From the NCBI GenBank assembly GCA_963805705.1, contig CAWDVH010000001.1, positions 744,001 through 808,000 on the forward strand: a stretch of 64,000 nucleotides of DNA, in the 5' to 3' direction. This document shows, piece after piece, positions 34,406-42,911 of this stretch. The notes below the pieces were generated by a model that saw nothing but the letters and a program-made list of their open reading frames with translations, ran no database searches and had not been told where the DNA came from. Numbering within the stretch: the stretch's first letter is position 1; every line of letters starts with the position of its first letter. The position numbers were made by a program, and so were the translations under genes. This DNA comes from CAWDVH01 sp963805705. GTDB taxonomy: Bacteria > Actinomycetota > Actinomycetes > Streptosporangiales > Streptosporangiaceae.

Positions 34406-35671
34406 TTACCGGCCGTCGGCCCACGGCAGGTACGCGCTATTCTCCGCGATCAGCCGGTCGGCGAGCTGCCCGGCGAGGTCAAACTGGCCGACCAGCGGAT
34501 GGGCCAGCAGCGCGTCCGCCACCCGGTGCCGCCCGCCGCGCAGCGCCGCGTCCACGGCCAGCTCCTCATAGGCCGACACGTGCGCGATCAGGCCGCGCAG
34601 CAGCGGGCTGACCGGTGCCACCGGCACCGCCCGCGGCCCGTCCGTGCCGACCACCGCCGGCACCTCGATCACTGCGTCGTCGGCCAGGAACGGCAGCGTG
34701 CCCGCGTTCCGCAGGTTCACGACCTGCCGGTCCCCGGCGTCGGTGACCAGCGCGGCCAGCAGGGACACCGCCGCTTCGGAGTAGTACGCCCCGCCCCGCT
34801 GGCTGAGCAGTTCCGGCTTGCGGTCCAGGGCCGGGTCGGCGTACATCTCCAGCAGCTCCTGCTCGATTTTCGAGACCTCCTGCGCCCTGGTCAGCTGGCC
34901 GCGCTCCTGCGCGACCACGGCGTCATGCGCCCAGAAATAGCGCAGGTAGTACGAGGGAACAGCCCCAGTCTCCTGCAAAACGGCCACCGGCAGCCCGGTG
35001 TGCCCCGCAATCTCGGCGCCGTGCGCGGCGATCAGCTCCGGCAGCCGATCTGCGCCGTCCACCAGGGCCGCTCGCTCCCAGGTCAGGTGGTTCAGCCCGA
35101 CATGGTCGAGTGCCACCTGCTCCGGGGCAACGCCGAGCAGCTCGGCGAAGTGCCGCTGGAAGCCGATGGCCACGTTGCACAGGCCGACCGCCCGATGGCC
35201 GGCGTCCAGCAGGGCGCGGGTGACGATGCCGACCGGGTTGGTGAAGTCGATGATCCAGGCGTCGGCCACGGCGCGCTGGCGCACCCGCTCGGCGATGTCG
35301 AGTACCACCGGGACGGTGCGCAGGGCCTTGGCCAGCCCGCCTGCCCCGGTGGTCTCCTGCCCGATGCAGTCGTAGTCCAGCGGCCACGTCTCGTCTCGCT
35401 GCCGGGCCGCCTGACCGCCGATCCGCAGCTGCAGCAGCACCGCGCCGGCCCCGTCCAGGCCCTCGTCGAGGTCGCTCGTCCACCGCACCCGGGCCGGGTG
35501 CCCGTAGGCCTCCATGATCCGGGCCGACACCGGGCCGACCACGGACGTGCGCGCCTGGTCGGGATCGACCAGCACCAGCTCCTCCACCTTGACCTCGCCC
35601 GATAGCCGCGCCACCCCGTCCACCAGCTCGGGGGTGTAGGTGGAGCCTCCGCCGACGACAGCGAGTTTCAT
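34406..35671 (-). CDS. GH4-family 6-phospho-beta-glucosidase-like glycosidase
   Basis: This 421-residue NAD- and metal-dependent GH4 enzyme starts MKLAVVGGGSTYTPELVDGV (dinucleotide fold). It has QLRIGGQAARQRDETWPLDY, FTNPVGIVTRAL, the metal ligand Cys in VGLCNVAIG and His in LDHVGLNHLTW. GH4 enzymes cleave phosphorylated or free glycosides through an oxidation-elimination route. ATG 35671 makes a TGATG overlap with the upstream ABC ATPase gene. In this cluster the substrate is probably a beta-linked amino-sugar disaccharide, which is inference. Confidence 0.9.
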   Translation of the reverse strand: MKLAVVGGGSTYTPELVDGVARLSGEVKVEELVLVDPDQARTSVVGPVSARIMEAYGHPARVRWTSDLDEGLDGAGAVLLQLRIGGQAARQRDETWPLDYDCIGQETTGAGGLAKALRTVPVVLDIAERVRQRAVADAWIIDFTNPVGIVTRALLDAGHRAVGLCNVAIGFQRHFAELLGVAPEQVALDHVGLNHLTWERAALVDGADRLPELIAAHGAEIAGHTGLPVAVLQETGAVPSYYLRYFWAHDAVVAQERGQLTRAQEVSKIEQELLEMYADPALDRKPELLSQRGGAYYSEAAVSLLAALVTDAGDRQVVNLRNAGTLPFLADDAVIEVPAVVGTDGPRAVPVAPVSPLLRGLIAHVSAYEELAVDAALRGGRHRVADALLAHPLVGQFDLAGQLADRLIAENSAYLPWADGR

Positions 35672-36678
35672 CAGAACGCCTTCATTTCCGCGCCGGACTG
35701 CGCTACGTGGCAGGCGGCATCCTGGCCGGGGGCGACCGTCCGCAGGACCGGCGTGCTGGTGTGGCACTCGTCTATGGCCAGCGGGCAGCGCCAGCGGAAG
35801 CGGCAGCCGGGGGTCGGATCTATGACCCTCGGCGGCTCGCCGCGGTCGGTTTCCGCCCCGACCCGCAGCGGCGCCCGCGGGTCGGGCACGGCCGACAGGA
35901 GCAGCTGGGTGTACGGATGGCGGGGATGGGCCAGGACGTCCTCGACTGGCCCGGACTCGGCCAGCTGCCCCGCGTACATCACGATCAGGCGGTCGGCCAC
36001 GTATCTCGCGCTGGCGATGTCGTGGGTGATGTAGAGGATCGAGACGCCTTCCCGCTCGCGAAGCTCGGTCATCAGGTTGAGCAGCCCGATCCGGATGGAG
36101 ACGTCGAGCATGGACACCGGCTCGTCGGCCAGGATCAGCCTGGGCCGCAGCGCGAGCGCCTGGGCGAAACCGACCCGCTGGCGCTGGCCGCCGCTCAGCT
36201 CGTGCGGGAAGCGCTGCAGCACCTCGGCGGCCGGGGTCAGCCCCACGGTCTCGAACACCCGGCAGGCCTCGGCGTACCGCTGCGCCGCGCTGAGCTCCGG
36301 CCGGTGCAGCTTGAGGCCGCGCAGGATGCCGTGCGACACCCGGAACACCGGGTTGATCGAGCTGAACGGGTCCTGGAAGACCATCGGGACCAGGCCCCGA
36401 TAGGCCAGCAAGTCCGTGCGCGACCGGACGCCGGACAGTGGCCGGCCCTGGAAGTAGACCTCGCCGCTGGTCGGCCGGTAGACCTTCGCGAGCAGGCGGG
36501 CGATCGTGCTCTTGCCGCTGCCGCTCTCGCCGGCCAGCGCGACGATCTCGCGCTCGCCGATGGCCAGGCTGACATCGTCGACGGCGTGCAGCGTACGCCG
36601 CGACAGCGTGTTGCCGATCTTGAAATGCTTGGTCAGGCCGTCGGTGCGCAGCAGCGGGCCGGCCGTCTGGTCAGTCAT
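35671..36678 (-). CDS. Dpp/Opp-type ABC transporter ATP-binding protein (DppF-like)
   Basis: This 335-residue ATPase has Walker A ALAGESGSGKSTIARL, Q-loop VFQDPFSS, signature ELSGGQRQRVGFAQAL, Walker B RLILADEPVSMLD and switch ITHDIASARYV. The C-terminal oligopeptide/oligosaccharide domain has the Cys-rich HPYTQLLL...GCRFRWRCPLAIDEC motif that may hold an Fe-S cluster. ATG 36678 overlaps the DppD-like gene by eight bases. It pairs with that ATPase to drive the permeases downstream in the numbering. Confidence 0.93.
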   Translation of the reverse strand: MTDQTAGPLLRTDGLTKHFKIGNTLSRRTLHAVDDVSLAIGEREIVALAGESGSGKSTIARLLAKVYRPTSGEVYFQGRPLSGVRSRTDLLAYRGLVPMVFQDPFSSINPVFRVSHGILRGLKLHRPELSAAQRYAEACRVFETVGLTPAAEVLQRFPHELSGGQRQRVGFAQALALRPRLILADEPVSMLDVSIRIGLLNLMTELREREGVSILYITHDIASARYVADRLIVMYAGQLAESGPVEDVLAHPRHPYTQLLLSAVPDPRAPLRVGAETDRGEPPRVIDPTPGCRFRWRCPLAIDECHTSTPVLRTVAPGQDAACHVAQSGAEMKAF

Positions 36679-37765
36679 CGCTGGCCGCCCCGGAGTGCAG
36701 GACGCACCGGACGAGCACGCCATCCACCTGATAAAGGTCAGGCGGCCGGGCCGTGCAGGCCGCCATGACCTTCGGGCAGCGCGGCGCGAACCGGCAGCCG
36801 TCCGGCAGCCGGGCCAGGTCCGGCGGGCTGCCGGGGATTCCGGTCAGCGGGACCCTGGGCCCGCGGATCGAGGGGAAGGCGTCCAGCAGGCCGGCGCTGT
36901 AGGGGTGCAGCGGGGAGTCGAACACCTGCCGGGTCACGCCGAGCTCGGCCACCTGGCCCGCGTACATGACCATCAGCCGGTCCGAGAAATGGCTGACCAG
37001 CGACATGTCATGGGTGACGAAGATGACCGCGAAGCCGAGCTCCTCCTGGAGTTCCTTGACCTGGACCATCAGCGACCGCTGGGCCACGACGTCCAGCGCC
37101 GAGGTCGGCTCATCCATGATCACGAGGTCCGGGGTAAACAGCATGGCCATTGCGATCATGGACCGCTGGCGCATGCCGCCGGAGAGCTGGTGCGGATAGC
37201 TGTTCAGGTGCTCCGGGTCGATGCCGACCATACGGAGCACCTCGGCGGAGCGGCCGGCGATCTGCGCCGAGGAACGGACGCCGTGCGCCCGCATTGCGTC
37301 CTTGAACTGCGCGCCGATCGACTTGACCGGGTTGAGCGCGTTCATCGCGCTCTGCATCACCACGGACATGTCCTTCCAGCGCAGGACGGCCAGCTGCTTG
37401 TCGGTCATCCCGACCAGGCTGGTGCCCCTGAAGGACACGGCGCCGCCGGTGATCGCGGCCGGCGGCGAGAGCAGCTGGGCGATGCCGAACAGCAGGGTGG
37501 ACTTGCCGCAGCCGGACTCCCCGACGATGCCGAGGAACTCACCGGCGTCCAGGTCGAAGCTCACCCGGTCCACGGCGGTGACCGTTCCAGCGTCCGTCGC
37601 GTACTGGACGCACAGATCGCGCACCTCCAGCACGGTGCCGGACGGCGCGGTGCCGGACAGCTCGGTGCCGGACAGCGCGGTGCCCGGCAGCGCGGTGCCC
37701 GGCAGCGCGGCCGGAGCGCCAGCCGGCTGCAGGCGAGTGGTCCCGCTATTTTTCGCGCTGGACAC
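36671..37765 (-). CDS. Dpp/Opp-type ABC transporter ATP-binding protein (DppD-like)
   Basis: The ATPase has Walker A GIVGESGCGKSTLLFGI, Q-loop VVMQSAMNALNP, signature QLSGGMRQRSMIAMAM, Walker B DLVIMDEPTSALD and the C-terminal GCRFAPRCPKVMAAC region. The first 44 residues are a low-complexity Gly-Thr-Ala-Leu/Ser-Pro repeat made by 15-base tandem units (about 37640-37710). GTG 37765 overlaps the DppC-like gene by 20 bases. A later GTG near VLEVRDL could be the real start, so the repeat may be partly untranslated. Confidence 0.9.
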   Translation of the reverse strand: MSSAKNSGTTRLQPAGAPAALPGTALPGTALSGTELSGTAPSGTVLEVRDLCVQYATDAGTVTAVDRVSFDLDAGEFLGIVGESGCGKSTLLFGIAQLLSPPAAITGGAVSFRGTSLVGMTDKQLAVLRWKDMSVVMQSAMNALNPVKSIGAQFKDAMRAHGVRSSAQIAGRSAEVLRMVGIDPEHLNSYPHQLSGGMRQRSMIAMAMLFTPDLVIMDEPTSALDVVAQRSLMVQVKELQEELGFAVIFVTHDMSLVSHFSDRLMVMYAGQVAELGVTRQVFDSPLHPYSAGLLDAFPSIRGPRVPLTGIPGSPPDLARLPDGCRFAPRCPKVMAACTARPPDLYQVDGVLVRCVLHSGAASDD

Positions 37766-38705
37766 GAATCCTCCGTACCGGGCGCAGGGCCGGGTTGCCG
37801 ATCTCGTCGAAGGCGTAGTTGAGCAGCGCGAAAGCCGCGCCGAGGGCGGCGATGCAGGCGCCCGGGACTACCGCCCACAGATACTGCCCGGTCTGCAGCG
37901 CCGCGCCGGTCTGCGCCCAGTACAGCATGGTTCCCCAGCTCACGGTGCTCGGGTTGCCGAGGCCGATGAACTGCAGGCTCGATGCGAACAGCACGGCGTA
38001 CAGGGCGTTGGTCAGGAAGCTCGCGACGATCAGCGACGTCATCGTCGGGATGATCTCCACCATGATGATGTACCGGGGCCGCTCCCCGCGGACCCGCGCC
38101 GCTTCCAGGAAGTCCCGGTTGCGCAGGGACAGCGCCTGCGACCGCAGCTGCCGCGCGGTGAAAGACCACCCGGTCACGGTCAGCACGCCGATCAGGACCA
38201 GGGTGCCGCCGTTCTGCGCGTAGGCGGCTATCACGATCAGCAGCGGGAAGAGCGGGATGACCAGCAGCACGTCGGTCAGCAGGCTGAGCACGCCATCCCA
38301 CGTGCCGCCCAGGTAGGCCGCGGCCACCCCGATGAGCACGGCCACCCCGGTGGTGAGCAGCCCCACGGCGAAGGCGATGACCAGGACCGGCCGCGTCCCC
38401 CAGATCACCTGGGCGAAAATGTCCTGGCCGTAGGCGGTGGTCCCGAGCCAGTGCTGGGCCGAGGGACCCAGGCTCTTGGGATAGATCTCGGCGCTCGGAT
38501 TCTCGTGCGCGATGAGCCCGGGGAACAGCCCGATCAGGCAGAAGATGACCAGCAGGATGCTGCCGGCCATGGCCTTGCGGCTGGATCGCACCGCGCTCAG
38601 CATCCGGATGATCACGTTGGCGGCACGGGACCGGCCAGGGCCGGGCGGCTCCAGGTCGGGGATGATGCCCGCCTGCGCCTGGCCGGTTACGCCGATGATG
38701 GCCAT
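37746..38705 (-). CDS. Dpp/Opp-type ABC permease (DppC-like)
   Basis: This 319-residue permease has six predicted membrane helices, an N-terminal OppC_N segment (SSRKAMAGSILLVIFCLIGL), LGTTAYGQDIFAQVIWG and the EAA-type loop EAARVRGERPRYIIMVEIIP. ATG 38705 lies two bases after the dppB-like stop. The much longer open frame through dppB is out of phase with the family and was rejected. It forms the membrane channel with the DppB-like partner. Confidence 0.93.
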   Translation of the reverse strand: MAIIGVTGQAQAGIIPDLEPPGPGRSRAANVIIRMLSAVRSSRKAMAGSILLVIFCLIGLFPGLIAHENPSAEIYPKSLGPSAQHWLGTTAYGQDIFAQVIWGTRPVLVIAFAVGLLTTGVAVLIGVAAAYLGGTWDGVLSLLTDVLLVIPLFPLLIVIAAYAQNGGTLVLIGVLTVTGWSFTARQLRSQALSLRNRDFLEAARVRGERPRYIIMVEIIPTMTSLIVASFLTNALYAVLFASSLQFIGLGNPSTVSWGTMLYWAQTGAALQTGQYLWAVVPGACIAALGAAFALLNYAFDEIGNPALRPVRRIRVQREK

Positions 38706-38707
38706 GT

Positions 38708-39691
38708 CTACCCCGCCGTCCTGGTGCGCGGATCGAAGATCGCGGTGGCGATGTCGGCAATCAGGATGGCCAGCAGCACGGCCACCGTGATGAGCAGGAA
38801 CAGGGCCTGCATCAGCGCGAAGTCCTCGTTCTCCACGGCCTGCAGCAGCATGTAGCCCACGCCGGGATAGTTGAAGACGTACTCGATCAGGATGGCGCCG
38901 CTGACGACGAACCCGAGCGACATGGCGAAGCCGGTCAGGTTCGGCAAGATGGCGTTGCGCGCGGCGTAGTCGTACATGATGCGCCGGCCGGGCAGCCCCT
39001 TCGCCCTGGCCATCCGCACGTAATCCTCGGCCAGGGTGGTGACCATGTTGTTGCGCATGGTCAGGATCCAGGTGCCGATCGTGGTGATCAGCAGCGCGGT
39101 GGCGGGCAGGATGGCGTGCTCCAGCACGTCGACGATGTAGGGCAGCGTCCACGAGGCGGTGAGCGTGGGGTCCGAGCCGAACGAGGACGGAAGCCAGCCC
39201 AGTTCCTCGCTGAAGACCAGGATGAGCATCATCGCGACCCAGAAGTAAGGGATGGCTGAGGTGATCACGAACACCGGCGGCAGCACGCTGTCCAGCTTGC
39301 CGCCGCGCCGCCAGGCCGACACGATGCCGATGCCGGTGCCGAGCAGGAAGGCCAGCACCGTGGTGATCCCGACCATGCCCAGCGTCCAGGGGATCGCGTC
39401 GATGATCACCCGGCTGACCGACTCCGGGAAGAAATACAGCGAGACCCCGAACTTGCCGGTCACGACGTCGCCCAGATACCTGAAGTACTGCGCCAGCAGG
39501 CTCTGGTGGGTATTGACGCCAAAGGCGACCTCGAGCGCCTTGACCGCCTGCGGGCTCAGCCGGCCGTGATACTTGGCCATCAGCACCAGGCCCGGATTCC
39601 CCGGCATCAGCCGCGGTAGCAGGAAATTCAGCGTCAGCGCAGCCCACAGGGTGACCGCGAAGAAACCCAGCCGGCGGAGCGCGAACCTCAT
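38708..39691 (-). CDS. Dpp/Opp-type ABC permease (DppB-like)
   Basis: This 327-residue permease starts MRFALRRLGFFAVTLWAALT, with the DppB N-terminal domain (LPRLMPGNPG, LGDVVTGKFGVSL). Helices follow, then the EAA loop YVRMARAKGLPGRRIMYDYA and the end VFNYPGVGYMLLQAV. It transports the substrate together with the DppC-like protein. It is 51 bases downstream of the substrate-binding protein gene, in the same operon. Confidence 0.93.
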   Translation of the reverse strand: MRFALRRLGFFAVTLWAALTLNFLLPRLMPGNPGLVLMAKYHGRLSPQAVKALEVAFGVNTHQSLLAQYFRYLGDVVTGKFGVSLYFFPESVSRVIIDAIPWTLGMVGITTVLAFLLGTGIGIVSAWRRGGKLDSVLPPVFVITSAIPYFWVAMMLILVFSEELGWLPSSFGSDPTLTASWTLPYIVDVLEHAILPATALLITTIGTWILTMRNNMVTTLAEDYVRMARAKGLPGRRIMYDYAARNAILPNLTGFAMSLGFVVSGAILIEYVFNYPGVGYMLLQAVENEDFALMQALFLLITVAVLLAILIADIATAIFDPRTRTAG

Positions 39692-39742
39692 GCTCTCCTC
39701 CTGATGCTCATGGTTATCTCCGCGGTCCCCTGCCTGGTGCGC

Positions 39743-41410
39743 CTACTTCTTCGGCGCCAGGTGCAGCAGCTGCTGGCCCCAGTCGGGGTAGTCGTAGGCC
39801 GCGGGCTGGGCAAAGGCGTCACCCTGGGTAACCCAGCCGCTGAAGGTGCTGGTGTTGTACTGATACCAGTCGACCCCTTCGGTGACCGGGATGACCGGCA
39901 CGTCCTTCAGCATGACCTGCTGAAGCTCGTTGACCACCTGATGCTGGGTGGCCGAGCTGGTGGTAGCGCCGTATTCGGCGATCAGCTTGTCCGTCGACGG
40001 GCTGCTGTAGCGCTCCCAGTTGGTCGCGGCGGCCTTGCCGATCGGCGCCGAGTTCCCCGAGTACAGCCACTGCCGCAGCTCGTAGAACGGGGTCGGGCCG
40101 CCGGTCTGGTCGTAGTAGGCGAGCTGGAAGTCGCCGGTGAACAGCCGGGTGTCGAAGTCCGGGGCGGCCAGGTTGTCCGGCGTGAGCTGGATCCCGATGG
40201 CCTTGAGATCCTGCTGGATGACCTGCATGGACGCGACCCAGTCGGAGTAACCGCCGATATTGATGACGCTGAAGGAAAGCGGCTTTCCTGACGGCGAGAC
40301 GAAGATGCCGTTCGAGCCCTTCTTGAAGCCGGCCGCGGTCAGGATCTGCTCGGCCTTAGTCGGGTTATAGGCGTAGTTATACGTGGCCGCCGCGGACGAG
40401 TCGAGCCAGCTGGAGAACGTCGGCGTGACCACCGCGCTCTGGTTCGCGGGCGGCTCGTAGCCGTCCTCGCCGATCGAGGAAACCTTGGGGCGGTCGATCG
40501 CGTACGACATGGCCTGCCGGACCGCCACGTTGCTGAGCAGCGAGTTCGTGAGGTTGGGGATCAGCGAGACGTTGTAGACGGGCGGGAACCAGATGTGGTT
40601 GTCCGGGCTCTTGGACAGGTAGAAGCTCTGGATGCTCGGGATGAACTGGCTGCCCCACTGCGCCTGGCCGGTAGCCAGGTAGGTGTTCGCCGTGTTGTTG
40701 CTGGTGAAAGCCGGATAGTCGACCTTCTTGATCTTCGGCTTGCCGGGCTGCCAGTAATGCGGGTTGGCCACGTAGGCGATGTTCTGCGCCGTGCACGGGC
40801 TGACCTTGTAGGCGCCGGTGCCCACGGGATTGGCGTCGGTGTAGCTCACCGGGTTCTTGATCGTCGACCAGATGCTCTGCGGCACGATCGGGACCTGGTC
40901 GGCGATGTAGTAGAAGTACGGCACCGCCTGGCTCTTGAACGTCATGACGACCTGGTTGGAGCCCTGCTGCGTCACGCTGGACAGCACCGACCAGACGGCG
41001 TTGAGGTCAAGCGCGGGGAACTTCTTGAGCAGGTTGAAGGTGAACACCACGTCCGCGGCGCTCATCGGGCTGCCGTTGCTGAACTTGACTCCGCTGCGGA
41101 TCGTGAAGGTAAGTGTCTTGTTGGCGTCACTCCACGCGCTGCTGGTGGCCAGCCAGGGTGTGGTCTTGGCACTTTGCAGGGTGTTGACGAACATCAGCGG
41201 CTCGTACACCGTTCCGACCGCCAGGAAGTTCACCGACGGGTTGAACGGATTGAAGCTGCAAGTCCAGTTCTGGCCGCTCTCGTTGGAGATCGTCAGGACG
41301 CTGCTGCTACTGCCTGACGACGATGAGCTGCTGCCCGACGAGCCGGAGCCGCACGCGGCGGCCAGCACGCCGGCGGCCATGACGGCCACGATTGCCCTGA
41401 GACGTCTCAT
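39743..41410 (-). CDS. Family 5 solute-binding lipoprotein of the ABC importer
   Basis: This 555-residue extracytoplasmic binding protein has a lipobox, VMAAGVLAAACGSG (Cys about 21), then a Ser-rich linker and SBP_bac_5 motifs (TLTFTIRSGVKFSNGSPMSA, ADVVFTFNLLKK, FTSNNTANTYLATGQAQWG). ATG 41410 has AAGGG upstream. An ATG 33 bases earlier was rejected because the lipobox would be too far in. Family 5 proteins bind oligopeptides but also cello- and mannooligosaccharides in Thermotoga, so a glycan ligand fits the neighbours. Confidence 0.92.
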   Translation of the reverse strand: MRRLRAIVAVMAAGVLAAACGSGSSGSSSSSSGSSSSVLTISNESGQNWTCSFNPFNPSVNFLAVGTVYEPLMFVNTLQSAKTTPWLATSSAWSDANKTLTFTIRSGVKFSNGSPMSAADVVFTFNLLKKFPALDLNAVWSVLSSVTQQGSNQVVMTFKSQAVPYFYYIADQVPIVPQSIWSTIKNPVSYTDANPVGTGAYKVSPCTAQNIAYVANPHYWQPGKPKIKKVDYPAFTSNNTANTYLATGQAQWGSQFIPSIQSFYLSKSPDNHIWFPPVYNVSLIPNLTNSLLSNVAVRQAMSYAIDRPKVSSIGEDGYEPPANQSAVVTPTFSSWLDSSAAATYNYAYNPTKAEQILTAAGFKKGSNGIFVSPSGKPLSFSVINIGGYSDWVASMQVIQQDLKAIGIQLTPDNLAAPDFDTRLFTGDFQLAYYDQTGGPTPFYELRQWLYSGNSAPIGKAAATNWERYSSPSTDKLIAEYGATTSSATQHQVVNELQQVMLKDVPVIPVTEGVDWYQYNTSTFSGWVTQGDAFAQPAAYDYPDWGQQLLHLAPKK

Positions 41411-41543
41411 TACTGTGCCCTTCGATGAGAATGCGCTGTGCACCGGGGAACTGGCCGGCTGCGGCTGGCCAGGATGCGCAGGCGGCGGTGAGTGACTGGC
41501 CGATGATGCTGCGCTCGGCCCGGGGTGGAATGCCGGAAGCCCG

Positions 41544-42638
41544 TCATGCCATCGTTTCCTGATTCAGCGTGACCCGGCTGGCCTCAGCCTCCGGGTCGTC
41601 GGGCCCGTGCCCGTCCGCCGTATCGCGGGCGGGCAGAGCGCCCACGGCCAGCGCGACGGCGCCCAGCAGGGGACCGTCGTACGGGAATCGCGCCACGACC
41701 AGCTCGGGGGCGAATGGCGCCCCGGAGCGCAGGGCCTGCTCCAGCCGGGGGCCGATCTGTCCCCAGGAGCGGGCCATCCCCCCGCCGACCCCGATCCGGG
41801 CCGGATTGACCAGGATGGCCAGGTTCACCAGGTGAAAGGCGAGCTCATCCAGGTACTCGGTAACCAGGCCCCGCGCCGCCGCGGAGCCGTCAGCGGCGGC
41901 CGCGAAGATCTCGGCGGCCGTGAGCTGCGGGCCGGAGTCTGGGCGGCCGGAGTCTGGGCGGCCGGAATCTGGCCTGCCGGACTCGTTTGGGCCGGAGACT
42001 TGCGGACTGGGCTCTTGCGGACTGGATGCGGCCAGGCCCCGGCCTGCGGCCAGCTGCGTCAGCGCCCGCCCGCTGACCATGTCCTCCAGCGGAGTCCGCT
42101 GGTCCAGCGGCAGTCCCAGGTCGGCCGCCGAGCGCAGGTTATAGCCGATCTCGCCGGCCGCGCCGTTGCTGCCGCCTACGACCTTGCCGTCGATGACCAG
42201 CGCGGCGGCCAGTCCCGTCCCGAGGTTCAGGTAGATCGCCGGGTCATATCCGGCCAGCGCGCCCCAGCGCGCCTCGGCCTGGGCCGCGGCCTTGGCGTCC
42301 GTGGCCATCTTGATCAGCGCGCCGGGGAAGGCCGCCCGCAGCAGGCGGCCCATGGCCAGCTCTTCCCAGCCGGCGATGGTCGGCGCCAGCTCCACCCGGT
42401 CCTCGAACGGGATGCCGAAGGTGGCCACCCCGACCGCCGCCAGCTCGGCACCGGGCGCCGATCGGGCGAGCAGGTCGCGCGCGGCCGCTATCCCGCGATC
42501 GAAGCTCGCCCGCGCGCCGAGAGCGCCGCCGCTGGCCACCACGGCCGTGGCCAGCTGACGGCCGGACAGGTCGCAGACCGCGGTGGCGATCTTCGTGCCG
42601 CCGAAGTCAATCCCGAGCACGACCGCCGGGAGGCCCAT
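41544..42638 (-). CDS. ROK-family sugar kinase
   Basis: The ROK kinase has the ATP motif VLGIDFGGTKIATAVCD and the catalytic DAKAAAQAEARWG region. YLNLGTGLAAALVIDGKVVG, GGSNGAAGEIGYNL and RIGVGGGMARSWG are also present. The ROK zinc motif (usually CxCGxxGC after the GEIGH region) is not evident. An inserted Ser-Gly-Arg-Pro-Asp tandem repeat lies near residue 220, encoded by 15-base units at about 41930-41980. ATG 42638 was preferred to GTG 42644. It faces the ROK regulator across a palindromic operator. Confidence 0.85.
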   Translation of the reverse strand: MGLPAVVLGIDFGGTKIATAVCDLSGRQLATAVVASGGALGARASFDRGIAAARDLLARSAPGAELAAVGVATFGIPFEDRVELAPTIAGWEELAMGRLLRAAFPGALIKMATDAKAAAQAEARWGALAGYDPAIYLNLGTGLAAALVIDGKVVGGSNGAAGEIGYNLRSAADLGLPLDQRTPLEDMVSGRALTQLAAGRGLAASSPQEPSPQVSGPNESGRPDSGRPDSGRPDSGPQLTAAEIFAAAADGSAAARGLVTEYLDELAFHLVNLAILVNPARIGVGGGMARSWGQIGPRLEQALRSGAPFAPELVVARFPYDGPLLGAVALAVGALPARDTADGHGPDDPEAEASRVTLNQETMA

Positions 42639-42669
42639 GCGCACCTGCCTGATCCGATCCGGGTAGCTG

Positions 42670-42679
42670 GGAAGCTTCC
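42670..42679. promoter_or_regulatory. Ten-base palindrome beside the ROK operator
   Basis: GGAAGCTTCC is a perfect palindrome five bases before the larger operator-like palindrome, in the divergent promoter region. It may be part of the control site or chance. Confidence 0.3.
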
Positions 42680-42684
42680 AAAAA

Positions 42685-42713
42685 AGTTAGTTAGGACAGT
42701 ATCCTAACTAACT
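42685..42713. promoter_or_regulatory. ROK/XylR-type operator, 29-base perfect inverted repeat
   Basis: Left arm AGTTAGTTAGGA (42685-42696), spacer CAGTA, right arm TCCTAACTAACT (42702-42713). Both arms match exactly. The AGTTAG half-sites resemble the operators of XylR/NagC-type ROK repressors. It lies 47 bases from the ROK kinase start and about 200 bases from the ROK regulator start, so it probably controls both divergent transcripts. Confidence 0.85.
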
Positions 42714-42760
42714 GAGGGGAACAAGACTGCGGAGCCGGAATCGACGGCATCCCCCAGTCG

Positions 42761-42864
42761 GCAGCGGGAGTACCAGTTCCGGTCCGGACGGCCGGGCAGC
42801 GGAAGCACCAGTCCGGCCCGGCCGATCGGGCGGCGGAGGCACCAGTTCCGGCCCGGGCGATCGG
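42761..42864 (+). repeat. Three imperfect 35-base direct repeats
   Basis: Units starting GCAGCGGGAGTACCAGTTCC (42761), GCAGCGGAAGCACCAGTCCG (42796) and GCGGCGGAGGCACCAGTTCC (42830) lie between the palindrome and the regulator gene, probably in its 5' leader. Confidence 0.7.
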
Positions 42865-42911
42865 CCCGGGCGACAATACAGGCTACGGACAGCGATGCGA
42901 TGGAGGTGGCT

